From NCBI GenBank assembly GCA_034440355.1, contig JAWXBY010000019.1, forward strand, positions 1 to 56,960: a DNA stretch of 56,960 nucleotides, given 5' to 3'. The DNA comes from SZUA-430 sp034440355 (GTDB lineage Bacteria; Pseudomonadota; Alphaproteobacteria; Micropepsales; Micropepsaceae). Position 1 is the first letter of the stretch; every line of letters starts with the position of its first letter. Positions 41,168 to 50,237 of the stretch are shown here, piece by piece. A program made the translations under genes and the position numbers. The notes below the pieces were generated by a model that saw nothing but the letters and a program-made list of their open reading frames with translations, made no database searches and was not told where the DNA came from.

Positions 41168-42496
41168 TCAGCCGTTTTCGCGCAGAACTACACCGGCTAG
41201 GTGCAGAGAGCCGCAGATTAGGATGCGTGGCGGGACCTTGGAGTTCGTCAGGGCCGCGCGGGCTTCGATTTGTAGGATGGCGTCTTCGATGGACGGAGCG
41301 GGATGCGCCTCGAGATCTTCGGCGCGGGCGGCGTCGTAGAGTTGGCCGGCGCCGTATGTCGATGGGTCGCCGGGGATGGCGACCGTTGTTACGTGTTTGG
41401 CTAGGCCGCGGAAGGCTGCGAAGAAGCCGCGTGGGTCTTTGGTCTGCAGCATGCCGACGATCATGTAGAGCGGGCGTGGGGTGCGTTCTTCGAGGTCGGC
41501 GATGGCGTGGGCTAGCGCGCGGGCGGCGTGCGGGTTGTGGGCGCCGTCGAGCCAGACCTCGGCGCCTTTCGGTGCGCAGGAGACCAGCGGGCCGTGGGTG
41601 AGCCGCTGCAGGCGGCCTGGCCATTCGACCGACATCAGGCCGTCTTCGATGGCGCGGTCGGACACCTTCAGGCTTGGCGCGTTGCGCAGGGCTGCGATCG
41701 CGGTAGCGGCGTTGACGATTTGGTGCGGGCCGGTGAGGCGCGGGAGCGGCAGGTCGAGCAGGCCGTGTTCGTCCTGATAGACCATGCGGCGGTGTTCTTC
41801 GTGGGCGGCGAATTCTTGGCCCCACATCCAGAGCGGCGCGTCGAAGGCTTGCGCTTTGCGTTCGATGAGGTCGCGCGCGTCGTCTTGCTGCGGGCCCATG
41901 ATCACCGGCACGCCGCGCTTGATGATGCCGGCCTTTTCGCCCGCGATCTCTTTCAGCGAGTTGCCCAGATAGTTTTGGTGGTCGAAGTCGATCGGCGTGA
42001 TCACCGAGACCGCCGGGCGGTCGATGACGTTGGTCGCGTCGAGTTTGCCGCCGAGGCCCACTTCCAGGATCACGGCGTCGGCCTTTTGGCGCGTGAAGGC
42101 GAGCATGGCGGCTGCGGTCGTGATTTCGAAGAAAGTGATCGGGTCGCCCGCGTTTTGATCCTCGCATTCTTCGAGGAGGGCGGAGAGTTGATCTTCGTCG
42201 ATCGGCTTGCCGCTCAAGCGGATGCGTTCGTGGAAGCGCACGAGGTGCGGCGAGGTGTAGACGTGGGCGCGGCGGCCTGAAGCCTCGAGGATCGCGCGGA
42301 TGAAGGCGACGGTCGAGCCCTTGCCGTTGGTGCCGGCGACGTGGATCACGGGCGGCAGGCGGCGTTCGGGATGGCCGAGTTTGCCGAGCAGTCGCTCGAT
42401 GCGGCCGAGCGACAGGTCGATCATTTTGGGGTGAAGCGCTGTCAGGCGAGCGAGAATTTCATCGCTCGCCAGCGTGTCCCGCGGCGTGCCGCTCAT
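41168..42496 (-). CDS. folC: Bifunctional folylpolyglutamate synthase/dihydrofolate synthase
   Basis: 442 residues. The Mur-ligase-type P-loop VAGTNGKGSTVAFIRAIL, the HLVRFHERIRL segment, FFEITTAAAMLAF and EVGLGGKLDATNVID, and the C-terminal WLDGAHNPHAARAL are all present. It adds L-glutamate to dihydropteroate to make dihydrofolate and extends glutamate tails. The start overlaps the accD stop by four bases, so accD-folC is an operon, the common arrangement in alphaproteobacteria. Confidence 0.95.
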   Translation of the reverse strand: MSGTPRDTLASDEILARLTALHPKMIDLSLGRIERLLGKLGHPERRLPPVIHVAGTNGKGSTVAFIRAILEASGRRAHVYTSPHLVRFHERIRLSGKPIDEDQLSALLEECEDQNAGDPITFFEITTAAAMLAFTRQKADAVILEVGLGGKLDATNVIDRPAVSVITPIDFDHQNYLGNSLKEIAGEKAGIIKRGVPVIMGPQQDDARDLIERKAQAFDAPLWMWGQEFAAHEEHRRMVYQDEHGLLDLPLPRLTGPHQIVNAATAIAALRNAPSLKVSDRAIEDGLMSVEWPGRLQRLTHGPLVSCAPKGAEVWLDGAHNPHAARALAHAIADLEERTPRPLYMIVGMLQTKDPRGFFAAFRGLAKHVTTVAIPGDPSTYGAGQLYDAARAEDLEAHPAPSIEDAILQIEARAALTNSKVPPRILICGSLHLAGVVLRENG

Positions 42497-43458
42497 ACCG
42501 AGGGCTGGGTTGGCCGCTCGAAGGGCGTCGGTTGCGCGGCCTGCAGCATCGGTACTGCGTAGGGGCCGGTTTCGTAGCCCGTGCGGGCGGACGATGCGCG
42601 CGTGGTCTTGCGCGTCAGCAGCTTCAGCAGGCGGCCGAGGTTTTCGCGCATCTTGTGACGATGCACGACCATGTCGACCATGCCGTGGTCGAGCAGGTAC
42701 TCGGCGCGCTGGAATCCTTCCGGGAGTTTTTCGCGGATGGTGTTTTCGATGACGCGGGGGCCGGCGAAGCCGATGAGGGCGCCGGGCTCCGACACGTGGA
42801 CGTCGCCGAGCATCGCGTAGGAGGCGGTGACGCCGCCGGTGGTCGGGTCGGTGTGGACCACGACGTAGGGCAGGCCTGCTTCGCGCAGCATCTGAATCGC
42901 GATGGTGACGCGCGGCATCTGCATCAGCGAGAGGATGCCTTCCTGCATGCGCGCGCCGCCGGATGCGGTGAACAGTACATAGGGCGTGCGGTGGTCGAGT
43001 GCGGCGCGCATCGAAGCGACGAGGCCTTCGCCCACCGCCATGCCGAGCGAGCCGCCCATGAAGTCGAAGGATTGGACGGCGACCGTCGTGCGTACGCCGG
43101 CGACGTTGCCGCGCGCGGCTTGGAGCGCGTCTTGCTGACCCGTTTTGCTGCGTGCTTCGCGCAAGCGGTCGGCGTATCGCTTTTCGTCTTTGAATTTCAG
43201 CGGGTCGATCGGCACGTCGGGCAGGGCGATCGTGTCCCAGGCGGCGTCGTCGAACAGGTACTTCATCCGTTGCGACGCGTTGATCTTCAGGTGGTGGTCG
43301 CAGTGCATGCAGACGTACTGCGCGGCTTCAAGATCGCGGTGGAAGATCATGCCGTTGCAGGAGGGGCACTTGCGCCAAAGGTTGTCAGGTGTGTCCGGTT
43401 TCGAGCCGCTCCAGAGCGACTTCACCTTCGGGCGGACGAAGTTGGTGATCCAATTCAT
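42493..43458 (-). CDS. accD: Acetyl-CoA carboxylase carboxyltransferase subunit beta
   Basis: 321 residues. The N-terminal C4 zinc ribbon has Cys31, Cys34, Cys50 and Cys53 (CPSC, CMHC), followed by the carboxyltransferase domain with GGSLGMAVGEGL, FTASGGARMQEG and TDPTTGGVTASYAMLGDV. With AccA it moves the carboxyl group from biotin to acetyl-CoA, the first step of fatty-acid synthesis. trpA lies 56 bases upstream on the same strand and folC overlaps downstream. The C-terminal ~30 residues (after RKTTRASSA) are variable. Confidence 0.96.
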   Translation of the reverse strand: MNWITNFVRPKVKSLWSGSKPDTPDNLWRKCPSCNGMIFHRDLEAAQYVCMHCDHHLKINASQRMKYLFDDAAWDTIALPDVPIDPLKFKDEKRYADRLREARSKTGQQDALQAARGNVAGVRTTVAVQSFDFMGGSLGMAVGEGLVASMRAALDHRTPYVLFTASGGARMQEGILSLMQMPRVTIAIQMLREAGLPYVVVHTDPTTGGVTASYAMLGDVHVSEPGALIGFAGPRVIENTIREKLPEGFQRAEYLLDHGMVDMVVHRHKMRENLGRLLKLLTRKTTRASSARTGYETGPYAVPMLQAAQPTPFERPTQPSV

Positions 43459-43514
43459 GCCCTGATCGCTTTACCTACTGTTAACCACAGTTACCGATGA
43501 TGATTCGAAGTCTA

Positions 43515-44333
43515 TCAGCGTGCGTTGTGCGCTGCACCTGCGAGTTGACGGGTCAAGCCTAGCACAGCTTCCGCGGCCCCTGGGGAGACTTTGCCGTCTG
43601 ACGCTACGAACCGGCTGATTTCCGCGACCAGTGCCGAGCCGACAACAGCCGCGTCCGCCACCTTGGCTACCGCTTTGGCATCTGCCTCGGTCTTAATCCC
43701 GAAGCCGACTGCGATGGGTAAAGATGTGGCCTGTCTGATGGCTTTCAAGGCAGATGTCATTTCCGCCGGGTTAATACTCTTGGTGCCCGTCACGCCCATG
43801 ATCGAGACGTAGTAGAGGAACCCGGTCGCGCCCTCGAGCACGGCGGGCAGGCGCGCGGCGTCTGTCGTCGGCGTCGCGAGGCGGATGAGATCGAGTCCTG
43901 CGGCCTTCGCAGGGCCGCGCAGTTCGTGGTCTTCCTCGGGCGGCAGGTCGACGATGATCAGGCCGTCGACGCCGGCGGCGCGCGCGTCTTTGGTGAACTT
44001 CTCGACGCCGTAGGAATAGATCGGGTTGTAGTAGCCCATCAGGACGATCGGCGTTTTCGTCTCGGTTTCGCGGAAGGCGCGGACCATCGACAGCGTCTTC
44101 TGCATCGTCTGGCCGGCCTTCAGCGCGCGCAGCGACGAGAGCTGGATCGCGGGGCCTTCGGCCATCGGGTCGGTGAAGGGCATGCCGAGTTCGATGACGT
44201 CGGCGCCGGCCTTGGGCAGGCCTTTCAGGATCTCGAGCGAGGTTTCCAGGTTCGGATCGCCGGCCGAGATGAAGGCGACGAAGCCGGCGCGGTTTTCTTT
44301 CTTCAGCTCGGCGAAGCGTTGGGCGATTCTCAT
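43515..44333 (-). CDS. trpA: Tryptophan synthase alpha subunit
   Basis: 272 residues. Catalytic Glu (IELGMPFTDPMAEGP) and Asp region, MGYYNPIYSYG, VDGLIIVDLPPEE, GFLYYVSIMGVTG and the phosphate-binding VGFGIKTEADA are all present. It cleaves indole-3-glycerol phosphate to indole and glyceraldehyde-3-phosphate and forms a complex with TrpB. It is separated from trpB by 148 bases, most of which is a perfect inverted repeat; in most operons the two genes overlap or nearly so. Confidence 0.96.
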   Translation of the reverse strand: MRIAQRFAELKKENRAGFVAFISAGDPNLETSLEILKGLPKAGADVIELGMPFTDPMAEGPAIQLSSLRALKAGQTMQKTLSMVRAFRETETKTPIVLMGYYNPIYSYGVEKFTKDARAAGVDGLIIVDLPPEEDHELRGPAKAAGLDLIRLATPTTDAARLPAVLEGATGFLYYVSIMGVTGTKSINPAEMTSALKAIRQATSLPIAVGFGIKTEADAKAVAKVADAAVVGSALVAEISRFVASDGKVSPGAAEAVLGLTRQLAGAAHNAR

Positions 44334-44366
44334 GAGTGCGCCGTTCTCGCGCGATAGCGCGACTTG

Positions 44367-44449
44367 GATTCAGCTTTACCACGAAGGCACAAAGGCACGA
44401 AGAGACACAGCGCCTTCGTGCCTTTGTGCCTTCGTGGTAAAGCTGAATC
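44367..44449. repeat. Perfect 36-bp inverted repeat between trpB and trpA
   Basis: Left arm 44367-44402 and right arm 44414-44449 are perfectly complementary over 36 bases, with an 11-base loop (44403-44413). The arms contain TTTACCACGAAGGCAC and CACGAAG. In RNA it would form a very stable hairpin between the trpB and trpA reading frames. A related single arm is at 40867-40895, so it is a mobile-type palindromic element rather than a gene-specific structure. Confidence 0.85.
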
Positions 44450-44481
44450 GATGATGCGCACTGACGTGCGCGAAGGGGCGC

Positions 44482-45699
44482 TCATAGTTTCGTTCCCAGG
44501 TGTTCGGCGACGGCGAAGATGTCTTTGTCGCCTCGGCCGCACATGTTCATCAGGATGATTTTGTCTTTCGACATTTTCTGCGCGAGCTTTTGCGTGAAAG
44601 CGAGGGCGTGTGCGGGCTCTAACGCCGGGATGATGCCTTCTTGTTTGGCGCAGAGTTGGAAGGCGTCGAGCGCCTCCTTGTCGGTCGCGGAGACGTAATT
44701 CACGCGCTTCATATCGTGCAGCCAGGCGTGTTCGGGGCCGATGCCGGGGTAGTCGAGGCCGGCCGAGATCGAATGGGCTTCGATGATTTGGCCGTCGTCG
44801 TCTTGCAGCAGGTAGGTGCGGTTGCCGTGGAGGACGCCGGGGCGGCCGCCGGCGAGGGATGCTGCGTGTTGGCCGGTTTCGATGCCGTGGCCTGCGGCTT
44901 CCACTCCGTAGAGCGCGACTTCCGGATCGTCGAGGAACGGGTAGAACAGGCCCATCGCGTTCGAGCCGCCGCCGATGCAGGCGACGGCGGCGTCCGGCAA
45001 GCGGCCTTCGGCCTTTTTCATTTGCGCTTTGGCTTCGTTGCCGATGACCGATTGGAAGTCGCGCACCATCGCCGGATACGGATGCGGGCCGGCGACGGTG
45101 CCGATGATGTAGAACGTCGACTCGACGTTCGCGACCCAATCGCGGAGGGCTTCGTTCATCGCATCTTTCAGCGTGCGCGATCCGGATTTAACCGGCACAA
45201 CTTCGGCGCCGAGCAGTTTCATCCGGAAGACGTTGGGCGATTGGCGCTTGATGTCTTCTTCGCCCATGTAGACGACGCACGGCAAACCGAAGCGGGCCGC
45301 CACCGTTGCTGTGGCGACGCCGTGTTGGCCGGCGCCGGTTTCGGCGATGATGCGCTTCTTGCCCATGCGGCGGGCCAGCAGGATTTGGCCCATGCAGTTG
45401 TTGATCTTGTGGGCGCCGGTGTGATTGAGCTCGTCGCGCTTGAAGTAGATTTTCGGGCCGCCGAAATGTTCGGTCAGGCGCTCGGCGAAGTAGAGCGGCG
45501 AGGGGCGGCCGACATAGTGTTCCAGGAAGCTGTCGAGTTCGGCTTGGAAGGACGGGTCTTTCTTCGCGGCTTCGTAGGCCTTCTCCAGATCAAGGATCAG
45601 CGGCATCAGCGTTTCGGCGACGTAGCGGCCGCCGAAGATACCGAAGTGGCCCTGGGCATCGGGGCCGGTGCGATACGAGTTGAGCTTTGGCGGCGTCAT
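44482..45699 (-). CDS. trpB: Tryptophan synthase beta subunit
   Basis: 405 residues from the ATG at 45699, which overlaps the trpF stop by four bases (ATGA); the longer open frame upstream is only trpF read out of frame. PLP-binding Lys is in NHTGAHKINN, the phosphate-binding glycine loop is IGGGSNAMG, and GAGQHGVATA and CGRGDKDIF are the other landmarks. It condenses indole with serine to make tryptophan. Confidence 0.97.
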   Translation of the reverse strand: MTPPKLNSYRTGPDAQGHFGIFGGRYVAETLMPLILDLEKAYEAAKKDPSFQAELDSFLEHYVGRPSPLYFAERLTEHFGGPKIYFKRDELNHTGAHKINNCMGQILLARRMGKKRIIAETGAGQHGVATATVAARFGLPCVVYMGEEDIKRQSPNVFRMKLLGAEVVPVKSGSRTLKDAMNEALRDWVANVESTFYIIGTVAGPHPYPAMVRDFQSVIGNEAKAQMKKAEGRLPDAAVACIGGGSNAMGLFYPFLDDPEVALYGVEAAGHGIETGQHAASLAGGRPGVLHGNRTYLLQDDDGQIIEAHSISAGLDYPGIGPEHAWLHDMKRVNYVSATDKEALDAFQLCAKQEGIIPALEPAHALAFTQKLAQKMSKDKIILMNMCGRGDKDIFAVAEHLGTKL

Positions 45700-46346
45700 G
45701 CGTCGGTGCTTTCGGAGAAGGCGGTGCGTGCTGCGGTGATGAAGCGTTCGATCAGCGCCGGATCTTTTTCGCCGCGTGATTTTTCGACGCCGGATGAGAC
45801 GTCGACGCCGGTTGCGTGTGTCGTGCGGATGCCCATGGCAACATTGGCGGGGGTGAGGCCGCCGGAGAGCATCCACGGTTTCGTCCAGCTCGCCTTGGCG
45901 ATCAGTTGCCAGTCGAAGGCGAGACCGTTGCCGCCTGGTAGCGCTTCCGGCTTGGCGTCGAAGAGCAGCCAGTCAGCGACCTTTTCGTAGGCGCGCGCGC
46001 GACCGACGTCGTGCTTGCTCGTGATCGCGATCGCTTTGATGACGGGGACGCGGAACATGTTGCGGATGGCGGCGACGCGCTCCAGGCTTTCGTCGCCGTG
46101 AAGTTGCCACATCTGCGGATGGAGGCCGGCGGAGATTTCGTGCAGCAGCTTGTCGTCGGCGTCGACGACCACCGCGACCGAGCGCAATCCCGGTGCGCGC
46201 GCAGCGATCGCGCCGGCGTTGTCGGGTGAGGTCGCGCGAGGGCTCGCCGGATAGAAATTGAAGCCTACGTGGGTTGCGCCGGCGCGGGCGGCCGCGTCGA
46301 TGGCTTCGGGCGTTTTGATGCCGCAGATCTTGATCGAGCCGCTCAT
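45696..46346 (-). CDS. trpF: Phosphoribosylanthranilate isomerase
   Basis: 216 residues from the ATG at 46346 (MSGSIKICGIKT). The TIM-barrel active-site Cys is in IKICGIKT and the Asp in VDVSSGVE; FNFYPASPR and QLHGDES are also present. It isomerises N-(5-phosphoribosyl)anthranilate to the carboxyphenylamino sugar in tryptophan synthesis. It overlaps both pyrF (start) and trpB (end) by four bases, giving a tight pyrF-trpF-trpB operon. Confidence 0.95.
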   Translation of the reverse strand: MSGSIKICGIKTPEAIDAAARAGATHVGFNFYPASPRATSPDNAGAIAARAPGLRSVAVVVDADDKLLHEISAGLHPQMWQLHGDESLERVAAIRNMFRVPVIKAIAITSKHDVGRARAYEKVADWLLFDAKPEALPGGNGLAFDWQLIAKASWTKPWMLSGGLTPANVAMGIRTTHATGVDVSSGVEKSRGEKDPALIERFITAARTAFSESTDA

Positions 46347-47056
46347 GCCGCGGCCGGGAACAACTCGTCGCGAATGGCGCGGGCGGCGGCGGCGGGGTCG
46401 GCGGCTTCGGTGATCGGGCGGCCGATGACGATGATGCTGGCGCCGAGGGCGAAGGCTTCGCGCGGGGTCATCACGCGCTTCTGATCGGCGAGCGATGCGC
46501 CGGCCGGACGGATGCCGGGGACGATGAGCATGAAGTCCTTGCCGCACGCGCGGCGCAGCGGTTCGATCTCATGCGCGCTGCAGACGACGCCGTCGAGGCC
46601 GGATGCTTGCGCGAGCTTGGCGAGGCGTACGACGTGTTCCGACGCGGTGCCCGTGACGCCGGTCGCCGTGAGGTCTGACGCGTCGAGGCTGGTCAGCATC
46701 GTGACGCCGATGATCTTCGGACGCTTGGCGCCGGCCTTCGCCGCTTCGTCGGCGGCGGCGCGCATCATCGCGGGGCCACCCGAGGCGTGGATGTTGGTGA
46801 TCGCGATGCCCAGCGGCAGCAGCGCGCGGATGCCGCCCGCCACCGTGTTCGGGATGTCGTGGAGCTTCAGGTCGAGGAAGATCGGCAGACCGACCTCCGC
46901 GACCTTCGCCACGCCTTGCGGACCGTTGGCGTTGAAGAACTCCATCCCGATTTTCAGGCCGCCAACATAGGGCTTGATCGCCTTCGCCCACGCGAGCGCT
47001 TTGCTCACGTCGGTGGTGTCGAGGGCGCAGAAGACGGGGTTCGCGGGTGTCGTCAT
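46343..47056 (-). CDS. pyrF: Orotidine 5'-phosphate decarboxylase
   Basis: 237 residues. The catalytic Lys-Asp-Lys-type motif FLDLKLHDIPNTV is present with GLKIGMEFF before it and IVPGIRPAG near the end; the ending VIGRPITEAADPAAAARAI binds the phosphate. It makes UMP from OMP. It is the first gene of the pyrF-trpF-trpB-trpA run, an arrangement frequent in alphaproteobacteria. Confidence 0.96.
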   Translation of the reverse strand: MTTPANPVFCALDTTDVSKALAWAKAIKPYVGGLKIGMEFFNANGPQGVAKVAEVGLPIFLDLKLHDIPNTVAGGIRALLPLGIAITNIHASGGPAMMRAAADEAAKAGAKRPKIIGVTMLTSLDASDLTATGVTGTASEHVVRLAKLAQASGLDGVVCSAHEIEPLRRACGKDFMLIVPGIRPAGASLADQKRVMTPREAFALGASIIVIGRPITEAADPAAAARAIRDELFPAAA

Positions 47057-47112
47057 GTTGCGCCGCTTATAAGCACGGTTTCGGCGGGTGGCAACGGCCG
47101 CTCGCGAAGGGG

Positions 47113-47448
47113 CTATTCGGCCGCAAGGACGCGGATTCGGCCGGGCGATTTACCGCGTTTGGGCGTGCGGACGACGATGTCGATATCGCGGCCAAAGGCG
47201 GTGAGCATCCGCATCAGGCGCTCGGTCGAATAACCCCGGAACCGGCCGCGCAGGACGTTCGACAGGTCGGGCTGCGCGATGCCGATGACTTTGGCGGCGG
47301 CCGTCTGGGTCAGCTTGCGGGATTTGATCGCGCTGTGCAGCTCGACCACGATCTGAGACTTCACCAGCATCTCTTCCGCGTCGGGCAGGCCCAGGTCAGC
47401 GAATATGTTGCCGCTGCCTTCGGTGACTTCGATCTTTGCCTTTGCCAT
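47113..47448 (-). CDS. XRE-family antitoxin, HigA-like
   Basis: 111 residues. A helix-turn-helix of the XRE/HTH_37 class is in LTQTAAAKVIGIAQPDLSNVLRG, with helix 2 AAAKVIGI and helix 3 QPDLSNVL. The basic C-terminus (TPKRGKSPGRIR) may contact DNA or the toxin. Its start is three bases from the stop of the upstream RelE/HigB-like gene; the toxin-first order is typical for HigBA systems. It should bind its own promoter and neutralise the toxin. Confidence 0.85.
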   Translation of the reverse strand: MAKAKIEVTEGSGNIFADLGLPDAEEMLVKSQIVVELHSAIKSRKLTQTAAAKVIGIAQPDLSNVLRGRFRGYSTERLMRMLTAFGRDIDIVVRTPKRGKSPGRIRVLAAE

Positions 47449-47451
47449 CGT

Positions 47452-47823
47452 CTAGTCCTTCTGCCGCGTGCGGTGATGTTCTTCGGCGGCTTTCAATCGC
47501 GTCCGGATGAGTTCGATATCTCGCTGCGGCGTCGCGATGCCTCTCTTCGATTTCTTCTGGAATGCGTGCAGCACATAGATCGCGTCAGCGAAACGCACCG
47601 TGTAGACCGCGCGAAACGTATCGCCGTCAGAATCGGCCACGATCTCCAGAACTGACCGACCGCCAAAGCCTTTCATCGCTTTGGCGGCGAACGGTTCTTC
47701 TCCGCATTGAGCCTCATAAAGCGCATGACCCACGTCGCCACGAGCGTCATCGGGGAACGAGCCCAGGTCGCGCTGGCTCGATCCCATGAAGAAGCACGGC
47801 TTGATGTCGTCCCGCGACGGCAT
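47452..47823 (-). CDS. RelE/HigB-type toxin (Gp49-like)
   Basis: 123 residues. The Gp49/HigB-like pattern SQRDLGSFPDDARGDVGHALYEAQCG is followed by the core GGRSVLEIVADSDGDTFRAVYTVRFADAIYVLHAFQKKSKRGIATPQRDIELIRTRL (given here as the arrangement core beta sheet plus final helix). Key basic residues are in FQKKSKRG. Relatives cleave mRNA at the ribosome. It is the first gene of the pair and lies 44 bases from the OsmC gene. Confidence 0.85.
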   Translation of the reverse strand: MPSRDDIKPCFFMGSSQRDLGSFPDDARGDVGHALYEAQCGEEPFAAKAMKGFGGRSVLEIVADSDGDTFRAVYTVRFADAIYVLHAFQKKSKRGIATPQRDIELIRTRLKAAEEHHRTRQKD

Positions 47824-47866
47824 CCTGAGACTATAGTGAAATTACTATAACTGCGTCAACGCCCGC

Positions 47867-48298
47867 TTAGCCTTCGAGAGCGGCGTCCAGGTGGATATCC
47901 ACCGCGGCGAGGGCCTTTGATACCGGGCAGCCTTCCTTCGCGGTTTTGGCGAGTTCGGCGAATTTGGCGGGATCGATGCCTGGGACTGTCGCTCGGGTAA
48001 CGAGGTCGATGCGGTTGATGGAGAGGCCGCCGGCGCCGGCCGCCAAGTGCACCGCTGCTTCGGTGCGGATGCTGGTGGGCGGGGTCTTGTTCGTTGTGAG
48101 CTGGGCGGAGAGGGCCATGGTGAAGCAGCCGGCGTGGGCTGCGCCGATCAGTTCTTCCGGCGTGGTTTCGCCGGCGCCGCCTTCGGTGCGGACCTTGAAG
48201 CTGTAGGGGCCTTCGAAGACGCCGCTTGAAAATTTGATGCGGCCGGAGCCTTCGCGCAGGGTTCCGTTCCATTGGGCGGTGGCTTTGGCGGTGGGCAT
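47867..48298 (-). CDS. OsmC-family peroxiredoxin
   Basis: 143 residues from the ATG at 48298. Redox cysteines Cys58 (IGAAHAGCFTMAL) and Cys124 (EGCPVSKAL) are the two conserved ones of the OsmC/Ohr fold, and the N-terminal half has TPEELIGAAHAG. It reduces organic hydroperoxides in the cytoplasm. Length and residues fit the OsmC rather than the Ohr branch. Upstream lies a 201-base gap shared with the DGPF gene, on the opposite strand. Confidence 0.92.
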   Translation of the reverse strand: MPTAKATAQWNGTLREGSGRIKFSSGVFEGPYSFKVRTEGGAGETTPEELIGAAHAGCFTMALSAQLTTNKTPPTSIRTEAAVHLAAGAGGLSINRIDLVTRATVPGIDPAKFAELAKTAKEGCPVSKALAAVDIHLDAALEG

Positions 48299-48499
48299 GG
48301 GTGGTCTCCTCGTTGGTCGCAAGGGAACATAGGCTTCGGGCCAGAGAAGTCTAAGGACTTGGCCGGACTTGGGTTTCTGCGCTGCCCGATAATTTTTCGA
48401 CAAAAAATGCGGAGCCATGTCGATCCCGTGGTCTTTCGGTCGACGTGTCTGTAGAGCCAAGGTCGACCGAGACTTGCTCCTAACCGATGGAGAATTCAG

Positions 48500-48925
48500 A
48501 TGCGCGTGATGGTGATCGTCAAAGCGACGAAGGACAGCGAAGCCGGCGTGATGCCGAGCGAGAAGATGCTGACCGAGATGGGTAAGTTCAACGAAGAGCT
48601 GATCAAGGCCGGCGTCATGCTGGCGGGTGACGGTTTGCATCCGAGTTCGAAGGGTGCGCGCGTCCGGTTCTCGGGGACCAAACGCACCGTGATCGACGGG
48701 CCGTTCGCGGAGACGAAGGAACTGATCGCCGGCTATTGGATCTGGCAGGTAAAGGCGATGGACGAGGCGATCGCTTGGGTGAAGCGTTGCCCAAACCCGA
48801 TGCTGGAAGATTCCGAGATCGAGATCCGGCCGGCATTCGAGGTGGAAGATTTCGGCGAGACGATGACGCCGGAACTGCGTGCGCACGACGAGAAGCTTCG
48901 CGCTCAGTTGGCCGCGCAGAAATAA
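48500..48925 (+). CDS. YCII-related DGPF-domain protein
   Basis: 141 residues. The DGPF segment is IDGPFAETKELIAGYWIWQV, with MVIVKATKDSEAG at the start and IEIRPAFE near the end. DGPF proteins are regularly encoded next to ECF42-type sigma factors, as here: the sigma gene starts 55 bases downstream. They may act as partner or as an accessory regulator. The fold is ferredoxin-like (YCII). No membrane segment or signal peptide. Confidence 0.9.
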   Translation: MRVMVIVKATKDSEAGVMPSEKMLTEMGKFNEELIKAGVMLAGDGLHPSSKGARVRFSGTKRTVIDGPFAETKELIAGYWIWQVKAMDEAIAWVKRCPNPMLEDSEIEIRPAFEVEDFGETMTPELRAHDEKLRAQLAAQK

Positions 48926-48980
48926 GCGCTCGGTCCCTCCGGGTTGAAACCATGGTGTGAAGTTGGTCTGATCGGTGGCG

Positions 48981-50237
48981 ATGACCGCCACCGATACTCA
49001 CCGCGCCATCGACGCCGTTTGGCGGATCGAGTCTGCGAAGTTGATCGCGGGGCTGGCGCGCGTCGTGCGCGATGTCGGTGTGGCGGAGGAGCTGGCGCAG
49101 GACGCACTTGTCGCCGCGTTGAAGCAGTGGCCGGAGACCGGCGTTCCCGACAATCCCGGCGCTTGGCTGATGGCGGCGGCCAAGCATCGCGCCATCGACC
49201 GGCTGCGCCACAAGACGATGCTGGACCGCAAGCACGAAGAAGTCGCGCGCGACTTGGCCGAGAAAGAGCTCGCCATGCCGGATCTCGATTCCGCACTGGA
49301 CGATCATGTCGGCGACGATCTGCTGCGGCTGTTGTTCGTGTCGTGTCATCCGGTGTTGTCGACCGAGGCACGGGTGGCGCTGACGTTGCGTTTGCTGGGT
49401 GGGCTGACGACGGACGAGATTGCGCGGGCGTATCTGACGCCTGAGGCGACGGTGGCGCAGCGCATCGTGCGGGCGAAGCGCACGCTGTCGGAAGCCGGCG
49501 TGCCGTTCGAGGTGCCACGTGGCGAGGAGATGGAGGCGCGGCTCTCGTCGGTGCTTGAGGTCATCTACCTCATCTTCAACGAAGGTTATTCGGCGACGGC
49601 GGGCAGCGATTGGACACGGCCGGCGTTGTGCGAGGAGGCGCTGCGGTTGGGGCGCATTCTCGCCGAACTCGCGCCGCACGAGCCGGAGGTGCATGGGCTC
49701 GTCGCATTGATGGAGATACAGGCGTCGCGCTTGCGTGCGCGGGTGGGGCCTTCGGGCGAGGCGATCCTGCTGCTCGATCAGGATCGGATGAAGTGGGATT
49801 TGTTGTTGATCCGGCGCGGGTTCGCGGCGATTGCGCGGGCCAAGGCGATCGGGCGGCCGCTCGGGTTCTACGCGCTGCAGGCCGGGATTGCTGCTTGCCA
49901 CGCGCGGGCGCGGGTGGCGGCGGATACGGATTGGGCGCAGATCGCGACGCTTTACGGCGCGCTGGTGCGCGTGGCGCCGTCGCCGGTGATCGAACTCAAC
50001 CGCGCGGTTGCCGTCGGGATGGCGCATGGTGCGGCTGAGGGTTTGAAGATCGCCGACGCGATGGCCGATGAGCCGTCACTCAAGACGTATTATGTGCTGC
50101 CGATGGTGCGCGGCGATCTTTTGGAAAAACTCGGCCGTCTCGATGAGGCGCGCTTGGCGTTTGAGCGCGCGGCTTCGCTGACGCGCAATGTGCGAGAGCG
50201 CGACGTGTTGCTGGCGCGTGCGTCTGCGTGTGCTTAG
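48981..50237 (+). CDS. ECF42-type RNA polymerase sigma factor
   Basis: 418 residues from the ATG at 48981; a GTG at 48975 is an alternative. The N-terminal ~190 residues hold sigma region 2 (AEELAQDALVAALKQWP) and region 4 (LTTDEIARAYLTPEATVAQRIVRAK). The large C-terminal extension (about 195-418), including NEGYSATAG and repeated helical units, is characteristic of ECF42 and replaces a classic anti-sigma. No anti-sigma gene is adjacent. The upstream DGPF gene is the known companion of this group. Confidence 0.92.
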   Translation: MTATDTHRAIDAVWRIESAKLIAGLARVVRDVGVAEELAQDALVAALKQWPETGVPDNPGAWLMAAAKHRAIDRLRHKTMLDRKHEEVARDLAEKELAMPDLDSALDDHVGDDLLRLLFVSCHPVLSTEARVALTLRLLGGLTTDEIARAYLTPEATVAQRIVRAKRTLSEAGVPFEVPRGEEMEARLSSVLEVIYLIFNEGYSATAGSDWTRPALCEEALRLGRILAELAPHEPEVHGLVALMEIQASRLRARVGPSGEAILLLDQDRMKWDLLLIRRGFAAIARAKAIGRPLGFYALQAGIAACHARARVAADTDWAQIATLYGALVRVAPSPVIELNRAVAVGMAHGAAEGLKIADAMADEPSLKTYYVLPMVRGDLLEKLGRLDEARLAFERAASLTRNVRERDVLLARASACA

